A stretch of DNA of 64,000 bases from Metopolophium dirhodum (lineage: Eukaryota; Arthropoda; Insecta; Hemiptera; Aphididae), in NCBI RefSeq assembly GCF_019925205.1, contig NC_083566.1:4216001-4280000 (forward strand), in the 5' to 3' direction. Under the pieces are notes generated by a model. It was not told where the DNA came from, ran no database searches, and was given only the letters and a program-made list of their open reading frames with translations. Of the stretch, positions 12,448 to 23,545 are shown one piece after another; position 1 is the stretch's first letter; each line of letters opens with the position of its first letter. A program made the position numbers and the translations under genes.

Positions 12448-12711
12448 TTTTTTTTTTTTTTTATTGGGTAACCGTAGGGCACTGTAGGTTTTTAAATTGG
12501 GTAGGTTGGTACACGTGTGTGTTGTGTTTTAGCAGAATTTCTAATGGGGCACCCGTAGATTTCTGCCATGCCCCTGGTGGGGGGATGGCGGCACTTGTTC
12601 TCCGGACACCGTGACTTGCCCGAAGAAAAATGCCACCCGCGGCCGAGGTATCGAACTCGGGTCGGGTGCGTCGCAGCCGACGCCTTAGTTCGCTCGGCCA
12701 CTCCGTCCCTC
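12448..12711 (-). mobile_element. tRNA-derived SINE, 264 bp
   Basis: Read on the minus strand from 12711, it begins with a tRNA-like head: an A-box-like GTGGCCGAGCGAACTAAGGC (about 12683-12702) of the type seen in Leu/Ser tRNAs, then a B-box-like GAGTTCGATACCTC. About 170 bp of non-tRNA body follow, ending in an A-run (plus-strand T-run 12448-12462). Direct repeats ATTAATAA at 12440-12447 and 12712-12719 are the target duplication. Not a functional tRNA: there is no proper anticodon arm or acceptor closure. Transcription would be by RNA polymerase III and mobilisation by a LINE in trans. Confidence 0.8.
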
Positions 12712-12719
12712 ATTAATAA

Positions 12720-14200
12720 TTTTTTTTGTAATTATAATCGTGTTTCATATTTATCATTTGGCCTGTCCTAATGTCATTTTATAGTTCTGCCTATAGAAAT
12801 GACTATAATATATTATTGACATTCATCTTTAAAATGTGCGTTGTCTGATATCTGGCAACACGTAGACAAATGTTTTAAAATTATTTTAGTATGTATTTCA
12901 CAATAATTAAATAATAATAAAATCGTATACGGTATACCACCCTTTACCTCGTGTAGTAAACCATTGTAGGTGTAACGGCGGGAACGTCTTGAAAATCTTA
13001 AAGACTCCTGTAAACACAGCAGTTAATCTTGTTTATTTGTGATTGCTACTATCACCATAGAGTAGACCGTCTGAACGGAAAATATGGTTGAATTAGATGT
13101 CACTAGATCCAACTTCGTGGTAATGGATGGCATATACCATGCGATAAAAATGGCCAAACATTTCAGTAAACCAGAATAGAATACCACGATAACCGTCCAA
13201 TCACAGGACAAGAAGATACGTGCTGGTATACGTTAATCGTCCATTGGAAACCCTTCTATACTAGTTACGACATCTATAACCATGTATCGCGATTGACATG
13301 GAATATGTGCTCTGTATCCAACAATCGATTTCACGACTATTTAATGACCCTCATCCAATTTAAAGGAAGACACTTTTTATAGTTGAAAACTTCCTATCAC
13401 GAAATCTGAGTCCTTGTAAAGTGTGTCAAATAATAGCATTTTTCTTTATCTGGAAAAACTTAGGTACTGTTTCCCATCAAATGACATGTCTTCATAGACT
13501 CATTATAATACGGAAACGAGTCAACGAGACAGCTTAAGTCAGTCTGACCTGTCCCTAGTCTCTCCGAACTGTACTGACTAATCCTCTTTGTCACAGTAAT
13601 ATCGTCACGAGTTCTTAGTCTACTCCAATAAGTTTTAAATTATTAATAATAATATTAATATTTTTGTGTTGACAACTAACTCAAATGTAACATTACTTAA
13701 ACTAACAAGCTAGTTGTTTGTTCATTTGTTTATCCGTACTATATCCTGAAGTCATACTCCAGCCAAGCTATGCCGTACAGTCATCAAATATTTGGCAGTG
13801 AAATCCAGACTCTCTGACGCCAGGAGCGAGTAGGTCACTACCACACTATTACATATAGGCCATTGTTTAAGAAGACACTATACACCCGCATGTGCGATTT
13901 CCGTCTTACAACGCATGACCCATCAAATTGTACGTTCTGAATGATATATTTCCGCTATGTTTAATATTATAGAAAAATAAGTCAGTTTATTATCTAACAA
14001 ATTTCATAGGTTTTTGTTTATAATATTTTAATATTAAAGCGATTTATTGGAATTGTACAATGCACAAACGTTTGAGACGTTTAATTTTATCAATCCTAAA
14101 TTTGATAATGGTTCAATAATTCGCTGTTGTATTAAACATAGCAGCGTTCAATACATTTTTCAGAACGTAAGATTTTTTTATGTTATGCGTCATTATTGTA
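12720..14200. other. Intergenic stretch, nothing recognised
   Basis: Frames are short (62 codons at most) and unlike known proteins. No transposon ends were supported. Confidence 0.55.
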
Positions 14201-15171
14201 AGACGAACACATCACGCATCCTCTACCGTCCTCTCGATATACATTATGCTACGGCTAATATGACGCGACCCGCTTTTACGATGTTTACGCATTGCCGCCC
14301 GACCTTTGCAGCAAGGGGAACACATACAAAACCCAGATAGCGGCGATAAAAATATATAGACTTGTGCCCTGCAGTTCCGGCGGAAATCAGTTGTAAGTTG
14401 TAACTATCTACTCGAAACCCGCATTGTCGCCACAGCAGCAGCTGCACCACGAAACACACACACACACACACACACACACACGGTATAATAATATTATATA
14501 TAATTTAGACGTGACGTCGGTATGTGGGCAGTTGTGGACACGACGTCGACGGGACGCGGACGTAGATGACACGCACGCACCCCAAACAACGAGACGACAA
14601 TAATATATAATACGCGTATATATATATTTTTTTTATTTTCACGGTGAACGGGTGGGCCACGGGTCGGGGTGAGGGAGGGGGTGGGCCACGAGTGTACACA
14701 CTCACACACATACACACACACACACACACACAAGAAACACAACTATATATATATATATCGTCCTGTCTCCGGATCAGATGTCAGAATCGTATTAAAAGTT
14801 GCGCGTTCCTTCGGCGGCCCGTCACGTATTCGTATACGCGGTGCCGTACGTGCGAGGAATACGGTTCGCAAAGACATTCCGCCGCAATTGAATACACGAC
14901 GCGAGCATTGTAGAGGTATACTATACATATACACGCGCACCACACTACCACCACGCCACCGCAGCCGTTCTAATTTTGAAAAAAACCGACGTCTTCGCCT
15001 AATACTACTACTACAACTATAGTTGGTTTTTTTTTTTTAAGTATTAAATATTATTTTATTTGCCGGTGACATTTGCACCCGACGTCGCAGATTGCACTAA
15101 GGTAGCTGCTCCGGCGCAACCACGTCGGGTATAGGTGTCGCAGTATTATGTATTCGCAACCGGGGAGAGAG

Positions 15172-15206
<35 letters not shown>

Positions 15207-15210
15207 TAAT
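14200..15210. promoter_or_regulatory. GC-richer, CpG-containing block with microsatellites
   Basis: This kilobase is markedly richer in G+C and CpG than the surroundings and contains (AC)n at 14454-14481 and 14695-14733, (TA)n at 14742-14758 and (GA)n at 15174-15203. Several overlapping frames of 66-117 codons are open on both strands, but their composition is driven by the microsatellites. It could be a promoter or first-exon region of a gene whose other exons lie outside the window. That reading is inference. Confidence 0.3.
15174..15203 (+). repeat. (GA)n microsatellite
   Basis: About 15 uninterrupted GA dinucleotides. Confidence 0.9.
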
Positions 15211-16928
15211 AAGCTACAACAAATGTATATTATAATAATACGATAGTATAAGGTTACTGGAAAGGAAAAGTAAAAAGCTACTCGAGTAATAATGTGTATA
15301 TATAATATAATAATATAGTGCTCAGTCATTATATAAAACGGCGCGTAGAGAATGCTCAAATCTCTAGAAAATGATATGTTTGATCACAAGACTTTCCCGA
15401 TTTCTACAAGAACAAAAATTTAATGTTGGATATCAAGAACAATAACAATTGCTCCATGATTTGTAAGAAACCAAAAATCACTAATACCCCAAAATCCCAT
15501 ATATCCAAGATCACATCATAAACTTGGCCTATAGCTTTTTAAAATCTATTCAAAAGTCAATAAGATCAATGCACTACCAACTCAACATATGACCACCGCT
15601 CCAAAGTGAACGCCTTCACGACTTGATTGTTTAAATAACGCTTGGCATTGAGCCACCATAATAACTTTGTCATGTATACCTATCTATTAATTATTAGCAT
15701 TTAAAAATTGCCGAAAAAGAAACAAATTAAAACCATTCTATAAATATCCGTAGATGTAGATAGCCGCATAGGTTAAGAATGTCTTATTACTTAACGAATA
15801 ATAAAACAAAAAGTTTTTTATATCAGATTAATACGATATCATAAAATCGAGGGTGGATGATCGCATCAAAATAGTAGTAAGTCGTGAATTATAGAAAGCG
15901 TGCGTTGCGTATTGATACAATAATAATATTATTATATCGTAGACGGGTATATTGCGTACAAATTAATTACAATTATGATATATATATTTTTTTATATTAC
16001 TTATGATGTATAATATAATAATACGTTTCAACCAAATTATATTATGTGAACACATTTTAGATTCAGCGTTTAGAAATATACCTCGTCAAAAATCTAAATT
16101 CATAAGGTGGTTGGTAAAACGAATTTTAGCCTTAAATCATATAATTAAAGTGTATTTCGCAATGCGTGGGACCGTCGAGGCATGCCACGTTAAGTGGTTG
16201 CTCATATAACCTACGCGTTAGGCAGAATTCACTGCATTTGAGAATTCACTAAATTGTTTTTCCAGGTAATAAGATTTGATGTGTATTAGCAGGACCGCGA
16301 TTTTTTAAATCATAGGCAGGTCAAATGAGGTTTTTATGGCAGGTGTATAAACTACTGGCAACAAGCAAAGTTGCTTTCAAGAACCAACGATATCCATTCG
16401 TCAATTAATTTATTCTGCGCTAGTCGAATTTTTGTGTATCTTGAGGACGACTTTCTGAAACTTTTTACCGTGTACCTGCTGATAAAAAAAATTGTATGTT
16501 GCTGCAGATCAAATCGGGTCGTGTTTATTTATGTGATTTTACCGGTAGAAACTACCAAGCACGAATAATACAATAGGATCCCTTTATTATCTGATATATG
16601 TATCATATTATATTTCTGGTCCAAGTACATATTTTGAATACATTCTATATTACATGCTATATGTCTGATGGAATATTATATTGACCATTTAAAAAATTAT
16701 AATTCAAAATAAGCAAATATATTTTTTTATATAGATTTAAATATTTAATAATTTATTTAGATTTTATACATACAGACTAATTTACCCACAACAAAAAATT
16801 GGCTAAGACTTGAGTATCGGTATGGCAATACGTTATGAGATTTATCAAACTATTTACTGTTAACGAATTTCAGTAGGTAGGGACCTATAATGATAATAGA
16901 TTAATTAGACAAGCTTTATTACCTATTC
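15211..16928. other. AT-rich stretch, nothing recognised
   Basis: Only frames of 68 codons or fewer, none recognisable. Ends at the target duplication of the BEL/Pao element. Confidence 0.55.
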
Positions 16929-16933
16929 AGATT
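16929..16933 (+). repeat. Left target-site duplication of BEL/Pao element
   Basis: AGATT here and at 27931-27935 flank the two LTR outer ends. Five bp is the usual BEL/Pao duplication length. Confidence 0.9.
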
Positions 16934-17672
16934 TGTTGACCCGACGATCCTTAAAATCGGATATCGCCTGGTACAAGGTCCTCAGGGTTGTTGTGGAGTA
17001 GGGCAATTAATATAACATCGAATAATAACAAATGGTTTTACTATCAGGCGCATGTATTATTGTACAACACGAGCAATGGGTACAAACAATTATATAACAA
17101 CAAATTCAGGGGGGACGGGGAACACCGACTGAGCTGCCTCCCTGGCAGATGTCTTGAGCTGATGAACGGCGATGGCGGAGCTGCTGTACTGGAATTGCGG
17201 AGCTGCTATGCGGGAGGTTTAAACACCGGTACGAATGCGTGCACCGACGTGAGGTGGAGCAACGAGTGTTCGCCTGCGTACACGTATACGCGGTGTATCT
17301 ACCGACGTACGCGGTTCAGAACTGAACGACACCGAAACACTAACAAAGATCAAACACAATAAAACGGCTAATCGGCTGAACAACCTCTAGATGGTAGACC
17401 ACGTTTTTGCGTCGCACTTTCAAACGGGAAAAGATGGCGGACGGGCGAGCGAGCCGAGCACAAAACGTATCGACGAGCTGTCGAAAAACCGTTAAGACGG
17501 AGAGTGTGGCGCGGACGACCGAGCTCGCCTGCGCCGAGCACCGGTACCGGTCACCGGTAGTATTGCCAACCTTGCGGCTGCCGGCGCGCAGCGCACACGA
17601 ACATGGTTGATGCGGCGGTCGGCTGAGCGTGACCACCGACGGCGGCAATTCTGTTATCCAACGGATCGAACA
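16934..17672 (-). repeat. BEL/Pao 3' LTR
   Basis: Begins TGTTGACCCGACG and ends GGATCGAACA on the plus strand, so it carries the canonical TG...CA ends in either reading. It is the same length as, and apparently identical to, the right LTR after removal of the nested element. The open frames in it (plus 16988-17362, minus 17340-17687) recur exactly in the other LTR and are not genes. Confidence 0.95.
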
Positions 17673-17684
17673 TACTCCCCCTTG
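17673..17684 (-). promoter_or_regulatory. Polypurine tract of BEL/Pao element
   Basis: On the minus strand the bases directly upstream of the 3' LTR read AAGGGGGAGTA, a purine-rich run in the expected place for priming plus-strand DNA synthesis. Confidence 0.7.
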
Positions 17685-17753
17685 CAAGTTCCAGCTAACT
17701 TGGAATAAGAAGTTCGATCTGTGCTAGATGATGTTGGAGCTGGGAGCAATGTA

Positions 17754-17900
17754 CGGAGCAGTTGAGCAGATGAACGGAGCAGTCGAGCAGATGAACAGAG
17801 CAGTTGGAGGGAGCAGTTGAGCAGATGAACGGAGCAGTTGAGCAGATGAACGGAGCAGTTGGACGGAGCAGTTGAGCAGATGAACGGAGCAGTTGAGCAG
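17754..17900 (-). repeat. 21-bp minisatellite in BEL/Pao 3' UTR
   Basis: Roughly seven copies of a unit close to ACGGAGCAGTTGAGCAGATGA with internal variants and partial units, between the polypurine tract and the Gag-Pol stop. The 21-bp unit keeps a minus-strand frame open (17724-17951), giving a heptad-like repetitive peptide, but nothing else supports coding. Confidence 0.85.
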
Positions 17901-18349
17901 CCCAGAACGGTGATCGATTTTTTCTTTACAAAGGGACAACATCTTTAACATTATAATTTTTTTTGAAAATATAACAAATTAATTTCATTAGGTAGCATTA
18001 CCCTGAGCTACGGCCTTAGCTGAACTAAAATAACAATATTTACAACAAAACATACAAAATTAATCATCAGTCTTTAGTTACAATATTTTCTTTTTATCAT
18101 CAATAAGAAATAACAATTTAATAACAACAACATAACTGAAAATAAGCAAATGTAAAAACAAAAACATTTGCCATACCCCACTGGATCCAGAGGTGGAGCA
18201 ACCGACCCATCATCCGGAGCAGGCGTGATGGCTGGTCAAAACAATTAATCACAATTTATAACACATAATGATCCCAGTCGTAGCAGACGAGTATAAGGGT
18301 GCAAAGGGAGCTAGAGGACGGAAATACATCTATTAATACCTATCGTGTT
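17901..18349 (-). other. BEL/Pao 3' untranslated segment
   Basis: A+T-rich sequence between the minisatellite and the Gag-Pol stop codon, with no frame of note. Confidence 0.6.
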
Positions 18350-21300
18350 TTACAATTCTGTAGGTAACGGTACTAACTTTACAACTGGTCTAGTGAACAC
18401 TCCCTGGTTGGTCCTTACCTTTGCCACCCGCACTATATTATCTGTGCCCGGATACACCTCAATCACCCTACCTAAAGGCCAAGTAAGAGGGGGGGTATCG
18501 CTAATTTTTACTACCACCATATTACCAACTTCGACGTTGTTGCTATCTTTAGTCCACTTTCCACGAACTTGGAGGGTATTCAGATATTCTTGAGACCAAC
18601 GTCGCCAAAAGTACTGGAAAGACTGCTGGAGGAGCTTCCAGCGAGTCTGCAGTCCCGTTTGTGCACTGTCCAACACAGGTTCCGGAATTGACATCAGAGG
18701 ACGACCAACTAAAAAATGACCGGGTGTTAAGCACTCTAAGTCATTTGGATCAGATGATGCTGGTACTAAAGGACGCGAGTTCAAAGCAGCCTCTACCCGA
18801 CATAACACCGTTGTGAATTCCTCTAACGTCCAAACTTGGGAATTCATGGCACGTAAAAGCAACGACTTGGCCGATTTCACGGCGGCTTCCCAAATTCCTC
18901 CGAAGTGGGGAGCACCAGGGGGATTGAAATGCCACTCGCACGCAATATGCCCGGATAACTGATCCCTAGTATCCGGATGATTGACTAATTGTCGCAGCTG
19001 CCTCGCTGCACCGACAAAGTTGGTGCCACAATCGGAGTAAATCGACAACGGTAGACCACGACGAGCCACGAATCTATCTAGCGTTAACCGAAAGGCCTCA
19101 GTCGAAAGGGCCGATACCGGTTCTAAGTGCACCGCTTTGGTGGTCATACACACAAATACTGCAATGTATACCTTCACGATACGTGCCTTTCGCAGGCTAA
19201 GTTCCTTCATCTGCAAGGGACCGGCATAGTCTATCCCAACTACAGAAAACGGATGAGCTTCCTGGACACGAAACCTAGGCAGATCAGCCATCATTGGTTG
19301 AGGATTTACGGGCTTGGTCCTAGCGCAAATTATGCATCTGCGAATCACCCGATGGACCACAAGGCGAATGCCAACTACCCAAAAACGTCTCTGAACAAGT
19401 GCGGTTAATAACCGCGGACCGGCATGGCATGCGTAGCTATGCCAATGGCGAGTCACAAGCACTGCCAAGTGAGCTTCCTTCGGTATCAGCATCGGGTGCC
19501 TTCGACGTTCGGACCAATTTGTGTTTTGGAGGCGACCTCCTACACGGACTACCCCGAGCGAGTCCAAGAACGGAGAAAGGCGAGCAATACCCTTACGCTG
19601 AACTTCCTCGCCACGTGTTAAATTGCTGATGACTTCACGGAAAAAGCAGTTCTGTGCGCTTTTCACGACCATGATTAGAGCAGCGTCGAGCTCGGACTGC
19701 TTCAAGAACCCGGTTTCGACATCCATCTTACGACACCTCGATATGAACCGGCGAAGTCGAGCTACTACCCGGATCATATGGTCGAAAGAAGAGAACCGAG
19801 CATACCATTCTTCTGGAGGGTGGCTTTGCGCCACTACACATGCAGGCTGCACCTCCGGCAGCTGATCCAGAGATATTCTGCTAACTCCCGTTGACCAACT
19901 GTCGGCACTCGATAACAGAAAGGTAGGTCCCTTCCAATACAATGTCGCCTCCTTGAGTTCAGACGGGCGAAGTCCCCGAGAAGCACAATCTGCAGGGTTA
20001 TTCTCCGACCGAACATGTAACCACTGGCAAACAGGAATCGTGGTTTGAATTTGGAAGATACGGTTGGATACGAAAGTCTTAAACGAGGTATGAGTGTTGC
20101 CCAACCATGAGAGCACAATGGTCGAGTCCGACCAAGCGAAGACATTCGAAATCTCTAGTTGAGGCTCCAGAGCGCGTTTGATTCTTCCCAGCCATAGAGC
20201 AAGTAGCACCGCTCCGCTCAGTTCGAGCCGTGGGATCGTCGAGGTTTTCATTGGAGCCAACTTCGTTTTGGACCCTAAAAGATAGACATCAACACTTCCT
20301 GACTTTGCAGTGACACGGAGGTAAGCGACCGCTGCATACCCTTTCGTGGACGCGTCAGAGAAACCGCACAAATCATAGCTACATCCAGCGGAACAACCGA
20401 TGTAGCGTGGAATCTTCATTCCGACCAGCCAACCTAAAGAATGATAGAAGTCACACCAATCTTCAGCTATATCTGATGGCAGTTGATCGTCCCAACTAAT
20501 CTGTGCGACCCACACCCGTTGCATGATCGACTTGGCATAGAACGTTGCCGGCGCCAACAGGCCTAAAGGATCAAAGATTCTGGCAATCATCGACAACACT
20601 CCACGTTTGGTAGGAATCATCTTGAAATTGTTAATGCTGAAGGAGAAATAATCTTGATCGTGATTCCACCGCATTCCCAATACGACGTGCGTAGCATCAT
20701 TTTGCTCAAATGCCAGCGGATCTCCGGAGCAATCTTCAGGACGTAGTTGTTCCAACAATTCTGGCGTATTGCTGGCCCACTTCTTTAACTCCAAACCGGA
20801 TCTGGCGAGAGTGTTGATTAGATTCAACTGAAGCGTTTTAGCAGCTTCCAACGACTCTGCACCCACACATATATCATCCATATAAGTCTGATGACGCAGA
20901 GCTCCTTTCACATCCGGAAAACTTTCACATTCCGTGTCGGCGATGTAGCGGAGGACTCGCAACGCCAAATAGGGCGCACTATTTACTCCATACGTGACTG
21001 TATTAAGTGTATACTCTTTTAGCGAAGCTTGTGGCGATTCCCTCCACAGGATGTATTGGTAACCCCGGTATTGAGGCAGCACCTCAATCTGGCGATACAT
21101 CTTGCATATATCCGTGGTGAAGGCCACTTTGTGTACGCGGAATCCAATCAAAACATCAACGATATCTTGCTGCAGTTTCGGCCCGACCAACAAACATTGG
21201 TTAAGAGAGACACCCGAATGGCACTTTGCCGACGCATCAAACACCACTCTCAATTTGACACTGTCCCCTTCGGACTTCTGAATCGCATGATGGGGAATGA

Positions 21301-23545
21301 AATATTGACCGGGACCTTCTGCGAGAGTCATATGACCTAGTCTCTCATAATCGAGCATGAATTTGCGGTATGTATTGTAAAGGACTTCATCGGATGATAG
21401 TTTTCTCTCCAGCTGCAGGAATCTGTTTAACGCCACTTGCCGTGAACCAGGAAAATCTTTTAATGGACGGCCTGTGCGGAAGGGAAGAGGTACCGCGAAC
21501 CGACCTCGAGCATCCCTGCGCATCTCCGAGTTAAACAATTCTTCACACAATCCGTCTTCGGTGAACTGAGGCGGAGCAGCTTCAGGTTCCTCTACCTTCC
21601 AAAACCTTTCCATGATGGATTCCATGGACGATACCAGCGATACCAACATGGCCTGTGCACCAATATCTGGATGCTCCTGAACTGGACCAATCAGCACCCA
21701 ACCAAATACCGAGCTGTAAGCGGAAGGGAAACCTGGACCCAACGAGCTGCACTTGTTCTTCCATACTTGGGGAAATATATCGGCGCCAATAAGCATCTCG
21801 ACTGGAGCCGGTTCATCGAAGCTTGGGTCTGCCAATGTCAGATGGCTGCATTTGGCTCGTACCTGAACTGGTAATTGTCGAGCTGGCATATCAGACGTGA
21901 TGGCAGAGAGTACCCACGGCTTGACCTTGATAGCTGGCGTTGGCTTATCCCTTGGCTGGATCGTCAGCTGAACGATACCCTGCACATCCGGGACCTTCTG
22001 ACCGGAAAGACCAGTTACGGGTACTGTCCATCGCGAGGGCTGTAATCCCAAGCGGTTGCAGCAAGCCGATGTGATTGCACTGATCTGCGAGGCCGAGTCG
22101 ATCAGCGCACGCACCGTCCGGCAACTGCCAATTGTATCTCGAACATGGACCAAGGCCGTCCCGAGCAGGACCGTTGGAGCTTGTTGTCGACCTAACATGG
22201 CGGCTGGAGGAGCGGAATTCGACGGTTCCTGATCTCGATGTAGTAGCGCATGATGGCGCCTCTTGCATATGGAGCACGAAGAAGAGCACTTGAACGACAT
22301 GTGCCCGGGGAGCAAGCAGACCATGCAAAGGCGATGCGTGCACACTACCTTGTAGCGTTCATCGACTGAGCAAGCCTTAAATTTCGCACAATCAGCTAGC
22401 TGGTGAGCACCGGAACAAACGTAACATGACGCCGAAGTAGATTTGGTTGACGCAGCTTTGGACAAATTATGTTTGGCCGAAAGAGGTTTGGACGTCGATA
22501 CTAGTGCGGTCTTCGATTCTCGAGGAAAACCAGCTTTCCTGGGGTTGGCCGACTTGGAGGAGCTTCCTGTCGGTTTTACCCCTGCATTTTCAAGGACCTG
22601 GATTCTCGTTTTAACGAACTTGATCACGCTCTGGATCGACGGATATTCTTTAACATTTTCAGCCTCGAAAAGACGCCTCGAGATTGTAGGTAGACACCTG
22701 GCAGCCAATGAAAACAACAGGAACGACGCTAGATCCGGGATCTGAAGCGACTCCAGGATCGTGATGTTCTCGTCGAAGACCGACATAAAGGTTTGCAGAG
22801 CTGCAAGATTTTCAGAACTCGCGACCGGCGCGGCTATCAATTTATCAATTATTGATGATGCCAGCCTACGTGGTTTATCGTAACGTTCGATCAACGCATC
22901 CCAAGCCAGAGTAAAAGACTCATTCGATATCGAAAATCCCTTTATGACTTCCTGCGGATCAGAATGTAAACATCCTACCAGATAATAGAACTTGGTAACA
23001 TTTGGAATCTTATCGTTGTTGGCCACCATGTTGCCGAACATGTCCCTAAAGGCTGGCCAATTCTGACATTCACCATCAAAAGTCGGTAGAGGGATTTCAG
23101 GCAACCTCATAGGTGTCACAGCCATCGGTGTGTAGGGAGCTGAGCAGTCCTTAGATGACCCCTCAGCAGAAGAACTTGCTTGGTCAACTATACCCTCGTA
23201 CGATACTTGTTGAACCGTACCGACGCTAAAGGCGGAAGTTGGTTGAGATGCCTTATACAAGGCCTTAGCTTCTACTACCAAAGCACGGGTCTCAATTTCT
23301 ACATTCACAGAAAACTCCCCCAACAAATCCAATTCGGAAAGTATTTCTAGAAGGTTGTTATTCTCAACAATAAAGTTGGCCCACAAACTATCAATGTCAA
23401 CAATAGCCACAGCTAATTGAGCTCGACTAGCTTCATCGGTGGCTGAGCTTGTAGCCAATACATGTATCTGACGAATCCGAGCGATGGCTTGGTCCCTACG
23501 TAGGGTTGCACGCTCCTTCGCACGAGCATCACGTTCCCCAGCCAT
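18350..23545 (-). CDS. BEL/Pao Gag-Pol polyprotein, 1731 aa, intact
   Basis: Single uninterrupted frame encoding the structural and enzymatic parts of the retrotransposon. Approximate order: Pao-type Gag (DUF1759-like, residues 145-320); zinc knuckles (C374-C377-H381-C386 and C407-C410-H415-C420, then further Cys/His to about 435); retropepsin-like aspartic protease (D483 in LIDSAS); reverse transcriptase (about 760-920, YMDD at 888-891); RNase H (D1064, E1108, D1140, D1185); integrase with HHCC zinc site (H1369, H1374, C1404, C1407) and catalytic D1439, D1505, E1553; C-terminal DUF5641-like domain (about 1605-1731). All catalytic residues I could check are present, and no stop or frameshift is seen. 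The start is the first Met of the frame and opens the Gag region. No env follows. Gag and Pol share one frame, as is common in this superfamily. Confidence 0.97.
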   Translation of the reverse strand: MAGERDARAKERATLRRDQAIARIRQIHVLATSSATDEASRAQLAVAIVDIDSLWANFIVENNNLLEILSELDLLGEFSVNVEIETRALVVEAKALYKASQPTSAFSVGTVQQVSYEGIVDQASSSAEGSSKDCSAPYTPMAVTPMRLPEIPLPTFDGECQNWPAFRDMFGNMVANNDKIPNVTKFYYLVGCLHSDPQEVIKGFSISNESFTLAWDALIERYDKPRRLASSIIDKLIAAPVASSENLAALQTFMSVFDENITILESLQIPDLASFLLFSLAARCLPTISRRLFEAENVKEYPSIQSVIKFVKTRIQVLENAGVKPTGSSSKSANPRKAGFPRESKTALVSTSKPLSAKHNLSKAASTKSTSASCYVCSGAHQLADCAKFKACSVDERYKVVCTHRLCMVCLLPGHMSFKCSSSCSICKRRHHALLHRDQEPSNSAPPAAMLGRQQAPTVLLGTALVHVRDTIGSCRTVRALIDSASQISAITSACCNRLGLQPSRWTVPVTGLSGQKVPDVQGIVQLTIQPRDKPTPAIKVKPWVLSAITSDMPARQLPVQVRAKCSHLTLADPSFDEPAPVEMLIGADIFPQVWKNKCSSLGPGFPSAYSSVFGWVLIGPVQEHPDIGAQAMLVSLVSSMESIMERFWKVEEPEAAPPQFTEDGLCEELFNSEMRRDARGRFAVPLPFRTGRPLKDFPGSRQVALNRFLQLERKLSSDEVLYNTYRKFMLDYERLGHMTLAEGPGQYFIPHHAIQKSEGDSVKLRVVFDASAKCHSGVSLNQCLLVGPKLQQDIVDVLIGFRVHKVAFTTDICKMYRQIEVLPQYRGYQYILWRESPQASLKEYTLNTVTYGVNSAPYLALRVLRYIADTECESFPDVKGALRHQTYMDDICVGAESLEAAKTLQLNLINTLARSGLELKKWASNTPELLEQLRPEDCSGDPLAFEQNDATHVVLGMRWNHDQDYFSFSINNFKMIPTKRGVLSMIARIFDPLGLLAPATFYAKSIMQRVWVAQISWDDQLPSDIAEDWCDFYHSLGWLVGMKIPRYIGCSAGCSYDLCGFSDASTKGYAAVAYLRVTAKSGSVDVYLLGSKTKLAPMKTSTIPRLELSGAVLLALWLGRIKRALEPQLEISNVFAWSDSTIVLSWLGNTHTSFKTFVSNRIFQIQTTIPVCQWLHVRSENNPADCASRGLRPSELKEATLYWKGPTFLLSSADSWSTGVSRISLDQLPEVQPACVVAQSHPPEEWYARFSSFDHMIRVVARLRRFISRCRKMDVETGFLKQSELDAALIMVVKSAQNCFFREVISNLTRGEEVQRKGIARLSPFLDSLGVVRVGGRLQNTNWSERRRHPMLIPKEAHLAVLVTRHWHSYACHAGPRLLTALVQRRFWVVGIRLVVHRVIRRCIICARTKPVNPQPMMADLPRFRVQEAHPFSVVGIDYAGPLQMKELSLRKARIVKVYIAVFVCMTTKAVHLEPVSALSTEAFRLTLDRFVARRGLPLSIYSDCGTNFVGAARQLRQLVNHPDTRDQLSGHIACEWHFNPPGAPHFGGIWEAAVKSAKSLLLRAMNSQVWTLEEFTTVLCRVEAALNSRPLVPASSDPNDLECLTPGHFLVGRPLMSIPEPVLDSAQTGLQTRWKLLQQSFQYFWRRWSQEYLNTLQVRGKWTKDSNNVEVGNMVVVKISDTPPLTWPLGRVIEVYPGTDNIVRVAKVRTNQGVFTRPVVKLVPLPTEL

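Noticed and set aside
12620..12711. Functional tRNA gene
   Set aside because: A- and B-box-like words are present, but there is no consistent cloverleaf. A non-tRNA body, A-tail and target duplications mark it as a SINE.
12492..12713. 73-codon minus-strand and 67-codon plus-strand frames
   Set aside because: They overlap the tRNA-derived SINE and are by-products of it.
14494..15022. Overlapping frames of 66-117 codons on both strands
   Set aside because: Composition comes from (CA)n, (TA)n and G-rich runs; no family similarity, and mutually overlapping.
16988..17362. 124-codon plus-strand frame, repeated at 27159-27620
   Set aside because: It lies wholly in the LTR (and, in the second case, runs out of the MULE end into the LTR). 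The identity between copies reflects LTR identity, not a gene.
17340..17687. 115-codon minus-strand LTR frame
   Set aside because: Same reason: LTR sequence in the retrotransposon's own orientation, upstream of the polypurine junction, with no protein similarity.
17724..17951. Minus-strand frame encoding heptad-like Leu/Ser/Cys repeats
   Set aside because: Kept open only by the 21-bp minisatellite; no independent support for coding.
18345..22745. Plus-strand and alternative minus-strand frames inside Gag-Pol
   Set aside because: Shadows of the 1731-residue Gag-Pol frame.
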